A stretch of DNA of 64,000 bases from Trifolium pratense (Eukaryota > Streptophyta > Magnoliopsida > Fabales > Fabaceae), in assembly GCF_020283565.1 (NCBI RefSeq), contig NC_060063.1, positions 40,200,635 through 40,264,634 on the forward strand, given 5' to 3'. A model generated the notes under the pieces. The model was not told the origin of the DNA and made no database searches. It saw only the letters and a program-made list of their open reading frames with translations. This document shows, in pieces, positions 11,012 to 21,455 of the stretch. Each line of letters opens with the position of its first letter. Position 1 is the stretch's first letter. The position numbers and the translations under genes were made by a program.

Positions 11012-12875
11012 ATGTGTGGAGGTGCTATCATTTCTGATTTCATTGGTGTCAAGCGTGACCGTGACCTATGGTTTGAGCTTGATCCTTCTGTTGATCTACT
11101 TGGTCTTGGTTCTGCTTTTAACACCCCCAATTTCAAAGAGTTACCACCTCTTAACTTTGAGAAATTCTTCTCTTCAGACAAAAAAGGTACCAACCACTCT
11201 CACTTTAATTTCTTGTTTGTTCTATGTTGTTTGTTGTTCACCCACCATCCCCAATGTTCCTACTTTCTATCCAATTTTTATTTCAACAAAAATTTTCATC
11301 ATGAATCATGTTGGGTATTTGTTTTCAGTGGTTGTTCATGATTTTAGTTGATTTTTTTTTTTATTATAACACACTCAATATTATGATGTTAGATTCTTAT
11401 ATAAAAATAATAATTGAATTATTAAAAAAAATTGGTCACAAAAAAATTAAATATATCTTTGACTAAAGATAAAAAAATTAAATCAAACTTTGATTTTTGA
11501 TATTTTTTTTCTCATAAAAAGATATTTTCATTAATTAATGAAAAAGAAACTTTAATTAAAATAATTTCTCTAGTTTCTTTGTTGTATATATGACATCATT
11601 TTATTTATATTCACTCAATTCTCGTACTATTTACATGTATCTGGCTTTGCCCATTAAATATGGCTTTTGGGTGTTTGGTGTACATGGTACTGTTTTAAGG
11701 AAAGTTCAAGAATTTACTGCTTTTTTGCATAAAAAATTAACAGAGGTGTCAATTTTGTTTTGGTCACGTTTCCCTATGTCATTTAAAATGAAAAGGTTAA
11801 AAGAAAAGTACAGTAAATTTTATAACTTTATACTAAAAAAATAAATTACGTGTTTGTTATCAACGATCAATTCCAATGATCTCTATCAGATGCGATGCAA
11901 CTGAAGATACATCGAAAATATTAACCAGTAGCTAGCCATCAACACCAACCACACACACATAATATAAAATTTTAAATTTTTTTTTTTAAAAAAAATTTAT
12001 ACGCAATTGTCACCTTATACATCTAATGGTATGGTGTTACATCATTTTATAGTCATGATAATTCAAATATACTTTAAAATTATTAAATAATATTAAATTA
12101 TACTACATATTATGAGATGTATGTGTAAAATAATTTTTAGACGGTGTAAAAAGATTATTTATTTTTTAATTTATTTTTTATTATGTGTGAAGTTATTTTT
12201 GAGGTGTCACGTGATGATAAAACAATTGTACTGAACTATTTGTATGTGACAGTGGTGGCATGTGACAGTGCTGAGAAGAAACAACAAAGTGCCGTAGAGA
12301 AGGGAAAGAAGAGCACCGGAGGAAAAAGAGTCCGTAAGAATGTGTACAGAGGAATCAGGCAGAGGCCATGGGGCAAGTGGGCTGCTGAAATAAGGGACCC
12401 ACAACAAGGTGTTCGTGTTTGGCTCGGTACTTTCTCGACTGCTGAAGAAGCCGCTAGAGCCTATGATGCTGCCGCGAAGCGCATCCGTGGTGACAAGGCG
12501 AAACTCAACTTCCCCGACACTCCTGCCATGTGTCCTGCCGCTGCTGCTGCTGTCACTGCTCCTCCAGCAAAGAAGCAGTGTCTTAGCTCCGATCAAGCTA
12601 GCTCCCAGGCTAGCTCAGAGTCTGCTGGGTCATCTATTGGGTATGGGCTTGATGAGGAAATGGAAATCAAAAAGAAAATGTCTGACCTTGAATGGATCCT
12701 CGGTTTAGATAATGATCTTCCTCAGGTTCAAGCCCAAGCCCAGACCCAAGTTGTGGCCCAGCCTGAGCTTGAGCCCATGGGCTTTACCTTGCCTTCTGAC
12801 TGGGACAACAGCTTCCTGGACATGTGGAGTGGTGAAGACATGGTTGATCCCATCTCTCACCTGATTTATAACTAG
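11012..12875 (+). CDS. Group VII ethylene response factor (RAP2.3/EBP-like), two exons
   Basis: This AP2/ERF transcription factor is predicted to bind GCC-box-type promoters in the nucleus and drive low-oxygen responses. Exon 1 (11012-11186) encodes 58 residues starting [10 protein letters not shown], and exon 2 (12253-12875) encodes the rest. The join uses G|GTAC and ACAG|TG and leaves a 265-aa protein. The AP2 domain spans about residues 89-147, with [18 protein letters not shown] and a RAYDAAA helix. The C-terminus is acidic and aromatic ([11 protein letters not shown]). In this family Met1 is removed and Cys2 is oxidised by plant cysteine oxidases, marking the protein for N-degron (PRT6) degradation in air; Cys2 is present here. 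The short N-terminus with LWFELD resembles RAP2.3 more than RAP2.12. This is the only host gene in the window that looks intact. Family assignment is near certain; the exact orthologue is not. Confidence 0.95.
11187..12252 (+). other. Intron of the ERF-VII gene
   Basis: A 1,066-bp GT-AG intron sits in the position after the N-degron exon where ERF-VII genes are typically split. The acceptor chosen is the AG at 12251-12252, because it restores the frame with the single G left by exon 1. An AG at 12265-12266 would not. The interior is very AT-rich. 11990-12180 contains a TTTTTAGACGGTGTAAAA-type word seen at the ends of legume MITEs, so a small element may be present. Confidence 0.85.
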
Positions 12876-13748
12876 AAATTTATAATTATTGCAAAATTAT
12901 GGAACACCTTGTGGTGTCTTATTATTATTATCGGATTAATTATTATGTTTATGTTTAAAATTTCGTGACTGTATAAACTATGTTATTTTGTGTTCTTCGT
13001 TTGTGGTGTTTGTCTCCTTTGGACGGTTTAATGTTGGATGATTGAAATTTTAAGCCATTTGGTGCTGCGTATTATGATTGTGAATATTTATGAAATGGTA
13101 TTAATCTATGGTATCTCGTGCATGTTTAATTTATGTTAATCTATGATATTACTTAACTTTTTGTTAGTGGAATTATGGTATTATTTTTGTTGAGTGTGAT
13201 ATGTGGCATATAAATATAGTGATAGTTGTCATTTAGGAAGTGTCATACTTGTCGTTTTATGTATGAAGTGTGATTATCAATCATAGGATTTTGATTGTGA
13301 TATGTATTAGATTGTATGCATGAATCTGATATCTGTGGTACTATTAGAATAAGAATATTATAGATTGTTAATGATGTAAGTTTTAGTTAATTATTTAATT
13401 ACGCCAACTTGTTAATAATTTATTATATGGTATAAGTCACACTATTATCAACGAATAATTTGGGGTTGGAATTGTCAAACAGACAAATTTTTTGGAGTTG
13501 CAAGTGTCACATATATATTAGTAAGCAAAATCAACCACATCAAGAAGGTGCATGATTGTGAATTTAATCATTATATGTAAATAAAGTAAAGTATAGTATA
13601 TCCTTTCTATTTGTCTCATTGAAACTTTTTTTTATGTTATTTAATATTGAAATTAGTCTTTTTTTAGGGTGGAAGAAACACTTTTCACACACTTTTTTTC
13701 TTTTTACAAAACAAGTAGAATGGAAAGTAATCTTCTTTTCCCATATTA
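12876..13748. other. 3' flank of the ERF gene, no further gene
   Basis: The 3' UTR probably ends within the first few hundred bases, but no strong AATAAA-type signal stands out. The rest is T-rich spacer up to the copia element. Nothing else is recognised. Confidence 0.5.
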
Positions 13749-13753
13749 AGTCT

Positions 13754-14216
13754 TATTGGTTTTATAATTCAAACTCTGCTATTCCCGATGTTGCACCAGA
13801 TGTTGTAGCATTTTCTCATCCAGATATTGTACCAGATGTTGAAGTATCTGTTCAGCCTCTGAAGCGTTTCAGCCCCTGAGGCAATATAGCCTATGAACCT
13901 CGCAGCCTCTGAAGTTGATATAAGTTTTGAAGTATATGAGGCTATGAACCTCTGTTTAGGTTCTGATGCACGTTGGTGTTTTCTTAGTTATTTAGTTATT
14001 TAGTGGTTACAGCTGGCATAGTTTGTTAAGTCGGTTAGTTACACTTTTGCACTTGTAATCTCTCATTTGTAAATAACATAATTCAATATGATAAGATTTT
14101 TACTTTTTCTTTATTCAATTTCTGCTTATTCTAATTCATCCTCTTCTCTTAGATTATTCATTATTCATTCCTCTTTCATTCATATGTGTTCTTTGTTTTA
14201 GGCTAATTCCCCAACA
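13754..14216 (+). repeat. 5' LTR of the copia element
   Basis: 463 bp, compared with 439 bp for the partner LTR. The extra length is largely one more unit of a CCAGATGTTG-type minisatellite near 13790-13850. The shared 3' half (TTAGTTAGTGGTTAC..., CCTCTTCTC..., AATTCCCCAACA) is well conserved. Confidence 0.9.
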
Positions 14217-14219
14217 AAG

Positions 14220-14232
14220 TGGTATCTAGAGC
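14220..14232 (+). promoter_or_regulatory. Primer binding site (tRNA-Met type)
   Basis: TGGTATCTAGAGC begins three bases after the 5' LTR. It matches TGGTATCAGAGC, the usual copia site complementary to initiator tRNA-Met, with a one-base insertion, so priming from this copy would be impaired. Confidence 0.85.
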
Positions 14233-14304
14233 TTTCACGATCCAAAGGATTTTGATTCAGATCTTTCACCAAGAAAGAGAATCAAAGGTTGCAGTGATTC
14301 AATC

Positions 14305-14480
14305 ATGGCTGGGAAGAGTAATTTTCATGCAAATTTGTCAATTCTTGATGGAAAGAACTGAGATACATGGGTCAAACAGATGAATGTGATATTCATTGTT
14401 CAAAAAGTGGATGAACAAGTGAATTCCATTACCAGCCAATGCAACAGCACAACAGAGAACAACATTTAGAGAGGCACAAA
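14305..14480 (+). pseudogene. copia gag N-terminal remnant
   Basis: The ATG at 14305 opens MAGKSNFHANLSILDGKN and is followed by a TGA where the family has the conserved Trp (LDG.NW..W). The next residues, DTWVKQMNVIF, are typical of copia gag. The frame is then broken again near 14467. The remainder of gag and all of protease are absent. Confidence 0.75.
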
Positions 14481-14496
14481 AGAAAGATAGTAAGGG

Positions 14497-14790
14497 ACTA
14501 TTTCTCATTCATCAATATGTTGAACAAATGTGCTACCAAATGCTTAGACAAAGTGCCAGAGGCTGTATGGAGTGGTTTAACTCCATCTGTGAAACATTTG
14601 AGAGTGTTTGGCTCATTGTGTCATAGACACACTTCAGATAAAAGGAGACAGAAATTGGATGACAAAAGTGAAGCCCTCGTACTTGTAGGATATCACACTG
14701 CAGAGTCCTACAAGTTGTACAATCCAATTAATAAGAAAACCACAACCAGCAGGAATGTGAAAATTAGTGAAAAAGAGCAATGGAATTGGG
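14497..14790 (+). pseudogene. copia integrase C-terminal remnant
   Basis: The reading frame encodes PEAVWSGLTPSVKHLRVFGS, then KLDDKSEALVLVGYH and YKLYNP. These are the hallmark motifs of the region after the integrase catalytic core in Ty1/copia polyproteins. The catalytic DDE core itself is missing. Confidence 0.85.
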
Positions 14791-14825
14791 GGGGCTGCAA
14801 GCACAAGGTCAGAACATGCCTTACT

Positions 14826-15350
14826 ACCTGCTAAGAAGAAGCCAATAGCAGTAGAATGGGTTCATAAGGTGAAGCATTTACCTGATGGCTCAAGTGTAAA
14901 GGCAAGACCTGTGGCCAGGGGACTCTCACAATAGTCTGGCATTGATTCCAAGGAAATGTTCTGTCAATCAGGTGTAGTGACAAATGTTGAAGCAAGGTGT
15001 GGAGCATCTGCTCACAGTGTGCCAGAATTTCAATTTGAAAGCTTGGCACCAGTTGCAAGACTGGAAACAGTAAGACCTGTGGTGGCAATAGAAAAACAAG
15101 TGAATTGGCAGAGTGTTCAACTAGATGTCAAGTCTGCAGCAAAGAATGGCAAACTTGAGAAGGAAGTATATGTTGAACAACCACAAGGTTTCAAGGTTGA
15201 AGGTGCAGAAGATAAAGTACCTAAGGAACAGGAAGAGCTTGAGTTGATGGTTGATATATTGACCAAGTTACTGAATATTGAAATATTTAAAGACCTGGAG
15301 AAGATGCTGAAGGTCACAAGTTTGGAACATTTGAATAAAGGGGGTGTGTT
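14826..15350 (+). pseudogene. copia reverse transcriptase N-terminus fused to the polyprotein tail
   Basis: The frame shows VEWVHKVKHLPDGSSVKARP and, after an interruption near 14933, LAPVARLETVRPVVAI, QLDVKSA.NG.LE.EVYVEQPQGF. This is the start of the copia reverse transcriptase. It then jumps directly to LMVDILTKLLNIEIF, which belongs at the very end of the polyprotein after RNase H. The YVDD catalytic motif and RNase H are therefore deleted. Confidence 0.85.
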
Positions 15351-15468
15351 GAAATGTAATTCAAATGCCCTATCAAATGCTATGAATAAGACAAGGTTGA
15401 ATTGTCAGCTTTGACAGTTTGATTTAAGGAGGAGTATTGGTTCAGGAAGAGTTTGAATTAAGGAGAAG

Positions 15469-15907
15469 TATTGGTTTTATAATTCAAAACTCTGCTATTC
15501 CCGATGCTGCACCAGATGCTCTAGCATCTTCTCATCCAGATGTTGTAGCAGATGTTGAAGCATTTGTTCAGCCTCTAAACCTCACAGCCTCTGAAGTTGA
15601 TATAAGTTCTGAAGTATAGGAGGCTTTGAACCTCTGTTTAGGTTTTGATGCACGTTGGTGTTTTCTTAGTTAGTTAGTTAGTTAGTGGTTACAACTGGCA
15701 TAGTTTGTTAAGTCCGTTAGTTACACTTTTGTGTATATATACACTTGTAATCTCTCATTTGTAAATAACATAATTCAATACGATAAGATTTTTACTTTTC
15801 CTTTATTCAATTTCTGCTTATTCTAATTCATCCTCTTCTCTCAGATTATTCATTCTTCATTCCTCTTTCATTCTCTGTGTTCTTTGTTTTGGGGTAATTC
15901 CCCAGCA
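15469..15907 (+). repeat. 3' LTR of the copia element
   Basis: 439 bp, preceded directly by the purine tract TTAAGGAGAAG (15458-15468). The right flank AGTCT repeats the left flank of the 5' LTR. Confidence 0.9.
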
Positions 15908-15912
15908 AGTCT

Positions 15913-16749
15913 CAAACCCCCCTCAAATTTTTGTTTTTGTCCTTTTAATATAATATGAATTTTGCGCTCCAAACCAAATGTTGTTTTCTGATTTTAGAAT
16001 TTATTCACTAGTTTTTGGATTTCACAATCCTAATTAAGTCAATTCGTAGTTTTAAATGTAGTTCAGAACTAGATTTTGAACCAGTTTAAATTCTATGTTC
16101 TGAACCAGATTGTTATGTTCAAAACCTACATTTTTCATTTTGTTTTGATTACCAAAATTTTTAACACTATGTTTATTTATTTTTGTTATGTGTGTTTTAG
16201 TTGTAGTTATGGTTGATGGTTTGAAACTTCTCGATAATTTGAAATTCGACATTGTTAAACCTTGAATTATTAGCCATAACTACAAATAAATTACCAAACA
16301 TAATAAATATAAGTAATCATATTGGTAAAAATTAAAACCTGCAAAAAGAAAATGCAAGTTTTAAACCTAACAGTCTGGTTCAGATTGTAGAAACCAAACT
16401 GGTTTGGATTGTAGAATAGTACGAAACCAAAATGATTTTTTACTAGGATTTGAACATATATAGTTTTCAAATTGTACCAATATATAGTACGAAATTCAAA
16501 GCTACAAAATAACTTGGTTTAAAACATAGAATCTGAAACGCAACGAAGGAACTCTAGAGTTCGAACCAAACATTTGGTGGTCTAGAAAACAAAATTCTAT
16601 AGGGAGAGCCCACTATTGCATGAAGGGGCCCAATTAAAAAGTCTTAGACCTTATTTCTTAAATTCCAGTATAGTTGTGTCAAAAAAAAAATTCCAGTATA
16701 GTTTAATTTGATGTACTTTTGCTCCCTAGAAATCCTCGTACATCCCTTG
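15913..16749. other. Unassigned repeat-like DNA
   Basis: AT-rich sequence with recurring AACCAGTTT/AAACTGGTT and AACCAAACATTTGGT words in both orientations around 16030-16580, which suggests a decayed fold-back element. I could not define its ends. There is no gene. Confidence 0.4.
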
Positions 16750-17480
16750 AAATTATTAAACTAACCTCAATTTTTAGGATGCGAATTTCGTTCGTACTCT
16801 AAGTAGTTAGTGATTATATTTTTTATTTAAACCCAACGTATGCGGCGCCTAAATGAAAAAAATTATGAAAAAAAGAAGTATGCATCCTAAAATGCGAACT
16901 CAGTTTGCATTCTAGAAAGCGAACTTTTTTTTCATAATTTTTTTCATTCGAGGGACGTAGGCGTTGAATTTTAGTAAAAAATATTTTGAGTTTGTGACTC
17001 GCAACCTAAAAGCAAACTGAAACACAGTTCACTATTTAGATTGCAATCAATTTTCACTTTAACTATTAAACCTTATAAAAATTTGATCACCGTCCAATAC
17101 CATATTTTAATTGGTCATTGGAGTGGTTATGACAGTATCGATTAATCACACACACACTGAATAATTATATAAATTGAAACCTCTTTTTTTTAATCACTCG
17201 CTCATACAGTGTTCCATTCAAAATATGTTATTGGGGATGAATGAAGGGTTCAAACTTTAACTTGCGAACTGTGTTTCAATCAACATTATTTCATGGGAGA
17301 TGAGAGAATGGTGAAGCGGACAAAAAAAATTGATTTTCATAAGATTCGCCACAGTTTGCATCCTAGAATGCCAACTTTTTTTCCCCAATTTTTTTCTATT
17401 TACACACTCGCATTCTAAACAGTGAGAGGAGTAAATTTTAAATGTTGGGGGCGCGTATGTGATTGGGGGGCGCGAAAAGT
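16750..17480 (-). repeat. Dispersed repeat, inverted relative to 7980-8640
   Basis: It contains multiple GCGAAC/GTTCGC words, and the 17100-17290 portion aligns with the complement of 8280-8430. It ends with GGGGGCGCG and GGGGGGCGCG (about 17446-17475). It is non-coding. Confidence 0.55.
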
Positions 17481-18050
17481 AAATCTCTAGTTTAATAGAT
17501 TATCTCAAATTTGCTATTTGACAACCCATATTTGTGTTTGTACAATTAATTTGGGAAAATTTTTTTAGACAACTCTCTCTATCTCTCTAATAAAACGGTG
17601 TCAACAAAGATCAAACCTCAGCTATAAACTCATTTGTTAATGTTATTTGTTGTTGGTTTTGAAGACATGTCTTTTTCTACGATAATTCGTAGTATACCTA
17701 ATATTTTTTGGTAAGCGTAGTCATACCTAATATGTAATGATGTACTTTTTTTTTATCTCTTAGCAATATTAAAATTTAAAATAAATCTCTTAGCAACATA
17801 AAAAATTTACTATATAGTGTTAAAAAAAACATAATTTATGCTAATGAAATTATATATATTTACTAATTTTTTATCATCTGTTTTTTTAAAGTCTATGGTC
17901 AAAGTTCAAATCTAAAAGTTTGTCTAAGATGAAAATTTAGAGTAGGTGGTAAAGAAAAAAATATATAATTTGTTGTGTGTTCACTTGCTAAGTCTTAATT
18001 AGAAGTAAAATAGAAGTGTGGTCATTCGGTTATTAAACCCTAATATTAGG
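17481..18050. other. AT-rich intergenic DNA
   Basis: No ORF, repeat boundary or RNA gene was recognised in this interval. Confidence 0.5.
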
Positions 18051-18262
18051 AAAATGTTAAACAGTGTCCCGGGGCGGGGCACTAGTTAAGGATCTCAAAA
18101 TGGAAATTTTATCTTGTAAATTGTGCATTCAATATTTTAAAGATGTAAAAAGTCATTCTCTTTCATCATTAACTTTGTCATTTGTTTCTTTTTTTAGCAT
18201 GCTTAACTAGTGCTTCGGGCACAGAAAATGCTAAACGGTGCCCCGGGACACTGGTTAAGGAT
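18051..18262. repeat. Fold-back repeat with CCCGGGG palindromes
   Basis: GTTAAACAGTGTCCCGGGG...GCACTAGTTAAGG (18056-18092) and GCTAAACGGTGCCCCGGGAC...CTGGTTAAGG (18230-18258) are near copies in the same orientation. A third, inverted GCTTAACTAGTGC lies at 18201-18213. Each copy is itself an imperfect palindrome centred on CCCGGG. This fits the ends of a small MITE-like element. Confidence 0.55.
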
Positions 18263-19056
18263 TATATTATTTTGCTGTTAAAAAAAAAAGTGTGGTCATA
18301 CAAAGTCTCTAGCTAGCAACAAGTTATCAAAAGTATACCGGTGGACTTATTTATATTTTAAACAAAAAATTAACTCTAAATTAGGACTCTTGCTATAATG
18401 TTTTGTGGTGTTGACTTGTTTTTTTAGTTGATAAATATTTCTGCAAAGTTTGCTCTTCAGAATAAAAATTTACTAAGTTGATGATTTGCTCAGATGTTGA
18501 TCCAAAAGCTTAGTTTAGGAGGGTTCAAAGTTTACTAAGTCACAAGACATTAGTTTAATGAAATTTACTTGTTTGTCTTGCTCTCAGTTCTTCCAAAAAT
18601 TTATTTTTGTCTCTCAGAATATTATGTAAGATAATTTTTAAACGTAAGAGGTTATGAAAGTTAACTTCCGAAATGATTATAGAAGATAACTTTTAAAATA
18701 TGTAAAATTTATGTCCATAATAAAACCTAATATGTCATTTGCATTTTTGAGGATATGTTTCAGATGGTTTATATTTTATATATGGATAATTTTACTAGTA
18801 TTTTTGCGAGTATTTTATTGTGTTTGAGTATTTAATTAGCTAGTCTTTATATACTAGTACTAGTTATGTATATATGAAAATGGTTATAATGTGAAAAAAT
18901 AATGATCAAATGTTCTGTATTATAGTCTTATAACTTTCGAAGGGTTTCAGAACATAACTTATGATACATATTTAATTTTAAAACATTTTGGTAGTTACAT
19001 TCCGAAATGATTTTTTTTTTTTTTTGCATTATCGGAAGATTAGTTCCAAACTTTAA
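18263..19056. other. AT-rich intergenic DNA with decayed repeats
   Basis: Several AACTTCCGAAATG-like words around 18640-19020, and AGAAGTTATCTTCCAAAATG near 19670, suggest an old fold-back element later interrupted by the LINE tail and the solo LTR. No gene was found. Confidence 0.4.
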
Positions 19057-19300
19057 CTGTTTTTTTTTTTTTTTATAAACAAATAATATTATTAAAGAGA
19101 GTACAAGGGGTACTCTAACCCATATACAAAAGTGAGAAGTCCAGACCCAGCATCATAGCAAGAGAAACTACCCACCTTCTATGAAGGGTTGTAGAATTCC
19201 GCTAAATCATGTGCTCGAAAATCGGACAAAACCCAACAAAGTAAACCGGGCTAAATGCTTACAATATAACAATAGAAAGCAAAAATAGCAGAGCACTGTT
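19057..19300 (-). mobile_element. LINE 3' end with poly(A) tail
   Basis: On the minus strand the sequence ends GTACTCTCTTTAATAATATT, then ATTTGTTTAT and a run of about 16 A residues (T-run on the plus strand, 19060-19076). This is the usual terminus of plant LINE insertions. No coding domain remains, so the insertion is severely 5'-truncated. Its left boundary on the minus strand is uncertain. Confidence 0.65.
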
Positions 19301-19349
19301 TGACAGTGGTAACAAAAAATAAAGTTAAATCAACAAAAAATAAAAAAAC

Positions 19350-19545
19350 GCTTAAAAACATAACATGTGCATATATGATACATGTTAAGGTAGTAAAAAT
19401 AGAAATTATGCCTTAAAATTTGTGCATTTTAACTTTTCAAACACTAAATGTCTTGTATCATTAAATGTTAAATTTTTATATTAAGATACCTTATCATGTG
19501 CCCTATATGCACATGTTAACAAGACCCTAAAAACATATATTACTT
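19350..19545. mobile_element. MITE-like element, family shared with 60522-60690
   Basis: It opens with ACATGTGCATATATGATACA and closes with GCACATGTTAACAAGACCC. The interior TGTATCATTAAATGTTAAAT is also present in the copy at 60522-60690. Both have terminal words built on TTAACATGTGC in opposite orientations. It is non-coding. Confidence 0.55.
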
Positions 19546-20254
19546 GTGCTTTACCGACAAATGAGTGTTGAAAACTTTTATGAATAAAGCAGTCGGGATT
19601 TGAGACAAATAACCTGAAAAAATGTCATTAATTCACCCAGTTTGAAATTTTACTTATGAAATCTTTTCAGAAGTTATCTTCCAAAATGTCTTGTGTAACA
19701 CCCAAACCCGTTAATTAATTAACTCTGCCTTTATAAAATCTTTTTCAAAAATACGCAGCGGAAAAATTGAAAATATGATTATAAAGCGCTGGTTTGAATA
19801 CTACAAGCTTCATTCAAAGATAATACTAATACAATTAATTAGTAAAAGGTTTGAATAAACAACACAAATCTTCGCATCGACACGATGCGTCATTAGTCAT
19901 ACAAAACGGATACATTTTCAAAATGAAACTAAACTAAACAGAGTGTTCTCAAAGGACTCTATATATATATATAAAACCCCTTTTTCCCGTGTCTCAATCA
20001 GAGCAGAGCTTCACCATTGCACTCGGACGAGGCTAACACATAACCTGTCAACCTGGACCCCCAAAGGTCCAGCAATTACACATAGCAGAGAGTTAGAAAA
20101 CATAAACATAAATATAAGTGTGAGTAGTATACTACACACTTCACACGCTATCATACATTTCTAACTCACGCACATACATCGTCAAATACGACTACCAATT
20201 AATCATTCATTTACAAACACACCAATCATATAGTTTCACGTCTTCTCGGACACT

Positions 20255-20810
20255 ACCAAATTGTTCATTTTATAGTCATGACGGACTCTACACTTGTTCA
20301 TTTTATAGTCATGACGGACTCTGCTCATATACCAAGACATGACAACAATCACAGTATTAAACAATTAGTAAATACCAAAGCTTAACACATATGGAAAACA
20401 CATTACAATCCAATCAGATAATGTCACATACAATTATCAAGTATATGCACATTTACCCTAATGCAATCTAATGCCATTTACTCATGTCATGTCCCCTAGA
20501 CACAACTAATGCATGTGGTACCATTTCCACGTTGTTCAGATTTCAGTCATGACGGACTGTTCAGATTATAGTCATGTACGGACTGTTCAGATTATAGTCA
20601 TGCACGGACTCTACATCAGTTTTACATCATGCTGGATACTGGCCAACTTAGACCATCTCATTCAGTTTTACATCGTTGCTGGATGGTGTCAGTTTCAGAT
20701 CATGCAGGATCATCATCAATACAGTTTTAAATCTTGTCGGATCTCGGTTATCATCAACCATCTCACTCATAAAGAGGAGTCGCACAGTTTTATATCATGT
20801 TTGGATATGG
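20255..20810. repeat. Degenerate minisatellite inside the solo LTR
   Basis: Around ten variants of a short unit of the form TTCAGATTATAGTCATG.ACGGACT or CAGTTTTA.ATCATG.TGGAT recur with variable spacing. The corresponding region of the 61925 copy contains instead a repeated CTTCTTTAT(T/C)(G/A)GA..A unit, so the two copies carry different local tandem expansions. Confidence 0.65.
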
Positions 20811-21334
20811 GCTCTAGATTTCGGATAACATAATCCCATCTTCGGCCACTTTTGGAAAACATAGTCCATTTACTCTATTGGAATACATATGATTCCAATA
20901 TCACAATTTATTCATGAATGCATGATTACTTTTAAACACATCAAATACATGACGCTATCTAGCTCGAAGCTATTCATTCACTGATGCGGAAACACAATTC
21001 CAACATCTAACACATTAGGATAACACAATATCCTATCACTCCAATCATAATTATTCATATGATAATTATCTGCATAACCATTTTTATACACATAAAGTTT
21101 CATTTACACTTATGTCATAAAACACACATCATTTCCTTAACATTGCAATTTAATGCCAAAGCATCACATTACTCACTTTAAACTGCAACTTATTGCATAC
21201 ACGTTTATCAATCATATAACGATTAACAATAAGCATTAACAACATCAACATGTATCAACAAACATGTAAGGATACCCTTAAACCATGTTACAAGTGCCTA
21301 ATTACACTTACAAACATCAACAAAATTTGCTGTC

Positions 21335-21455
21335 ACAGAGGCCTTCGCTGAGCGAAGGCTCAGCGAGACATGGCGAACCTCATCAGGAAGTCACCTGCTC
21401 ATGGCGAGCATTGGCGAGCTTCAGCGAACTCCTGGTCGCTTAGCGAACTATACCA
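21335..21455. repeat. GCGAAC/GCGAGC motif cluster with hairpin
   Basis: GCCTTCGCTGAGCGAAGGC (21341-21359) is a perfect 9-bp inverted repeat with one central base. It is followed by GGCTCAGCGAG, GGCGAACC, GGCGAGC (twice), AGCGAAC (twice) and similar words. A matching cluster lies at 63345-63460 in the second LTR copy. Confidence 0.6.

Larger units (their letters stand above)
13754..15907 (+). mobile_element. Complete but internally deleted Ty1/copia retrotransposon
   Basis: Two direct LTRs (13754-14216 and 15469-15907) flank about 1.25 kb of interior, and the whole is bracketed by the perfect 5-bp duplication AGTCT (13749-13753 and 15908-15912). Both LTRs start TATTGGTTTTATAATTC and end in CCAACA or CCAGCA. 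A tRNA-Met-type primer site and a polypurine tract lie in the expected places. The interior keeps only scraps of gag, integrase and reverse transcriptase joined by deletions. The LTRs differ by several indels and many substitutions, so the insertion is old. It moved in trans or was deleted after insertion. Confidence 0.93.

Noticed and set aside
11590..11844. 84-aa ORF within the ERF intron
   Set aside because: AT-rich, no recognisable domain, and inside a well-supported intron.
12207..12596. 129-aa minus-strand ORF
   Set aside because: It is antisense to the ERF AP2 exon and has no domain. A shadow frame.
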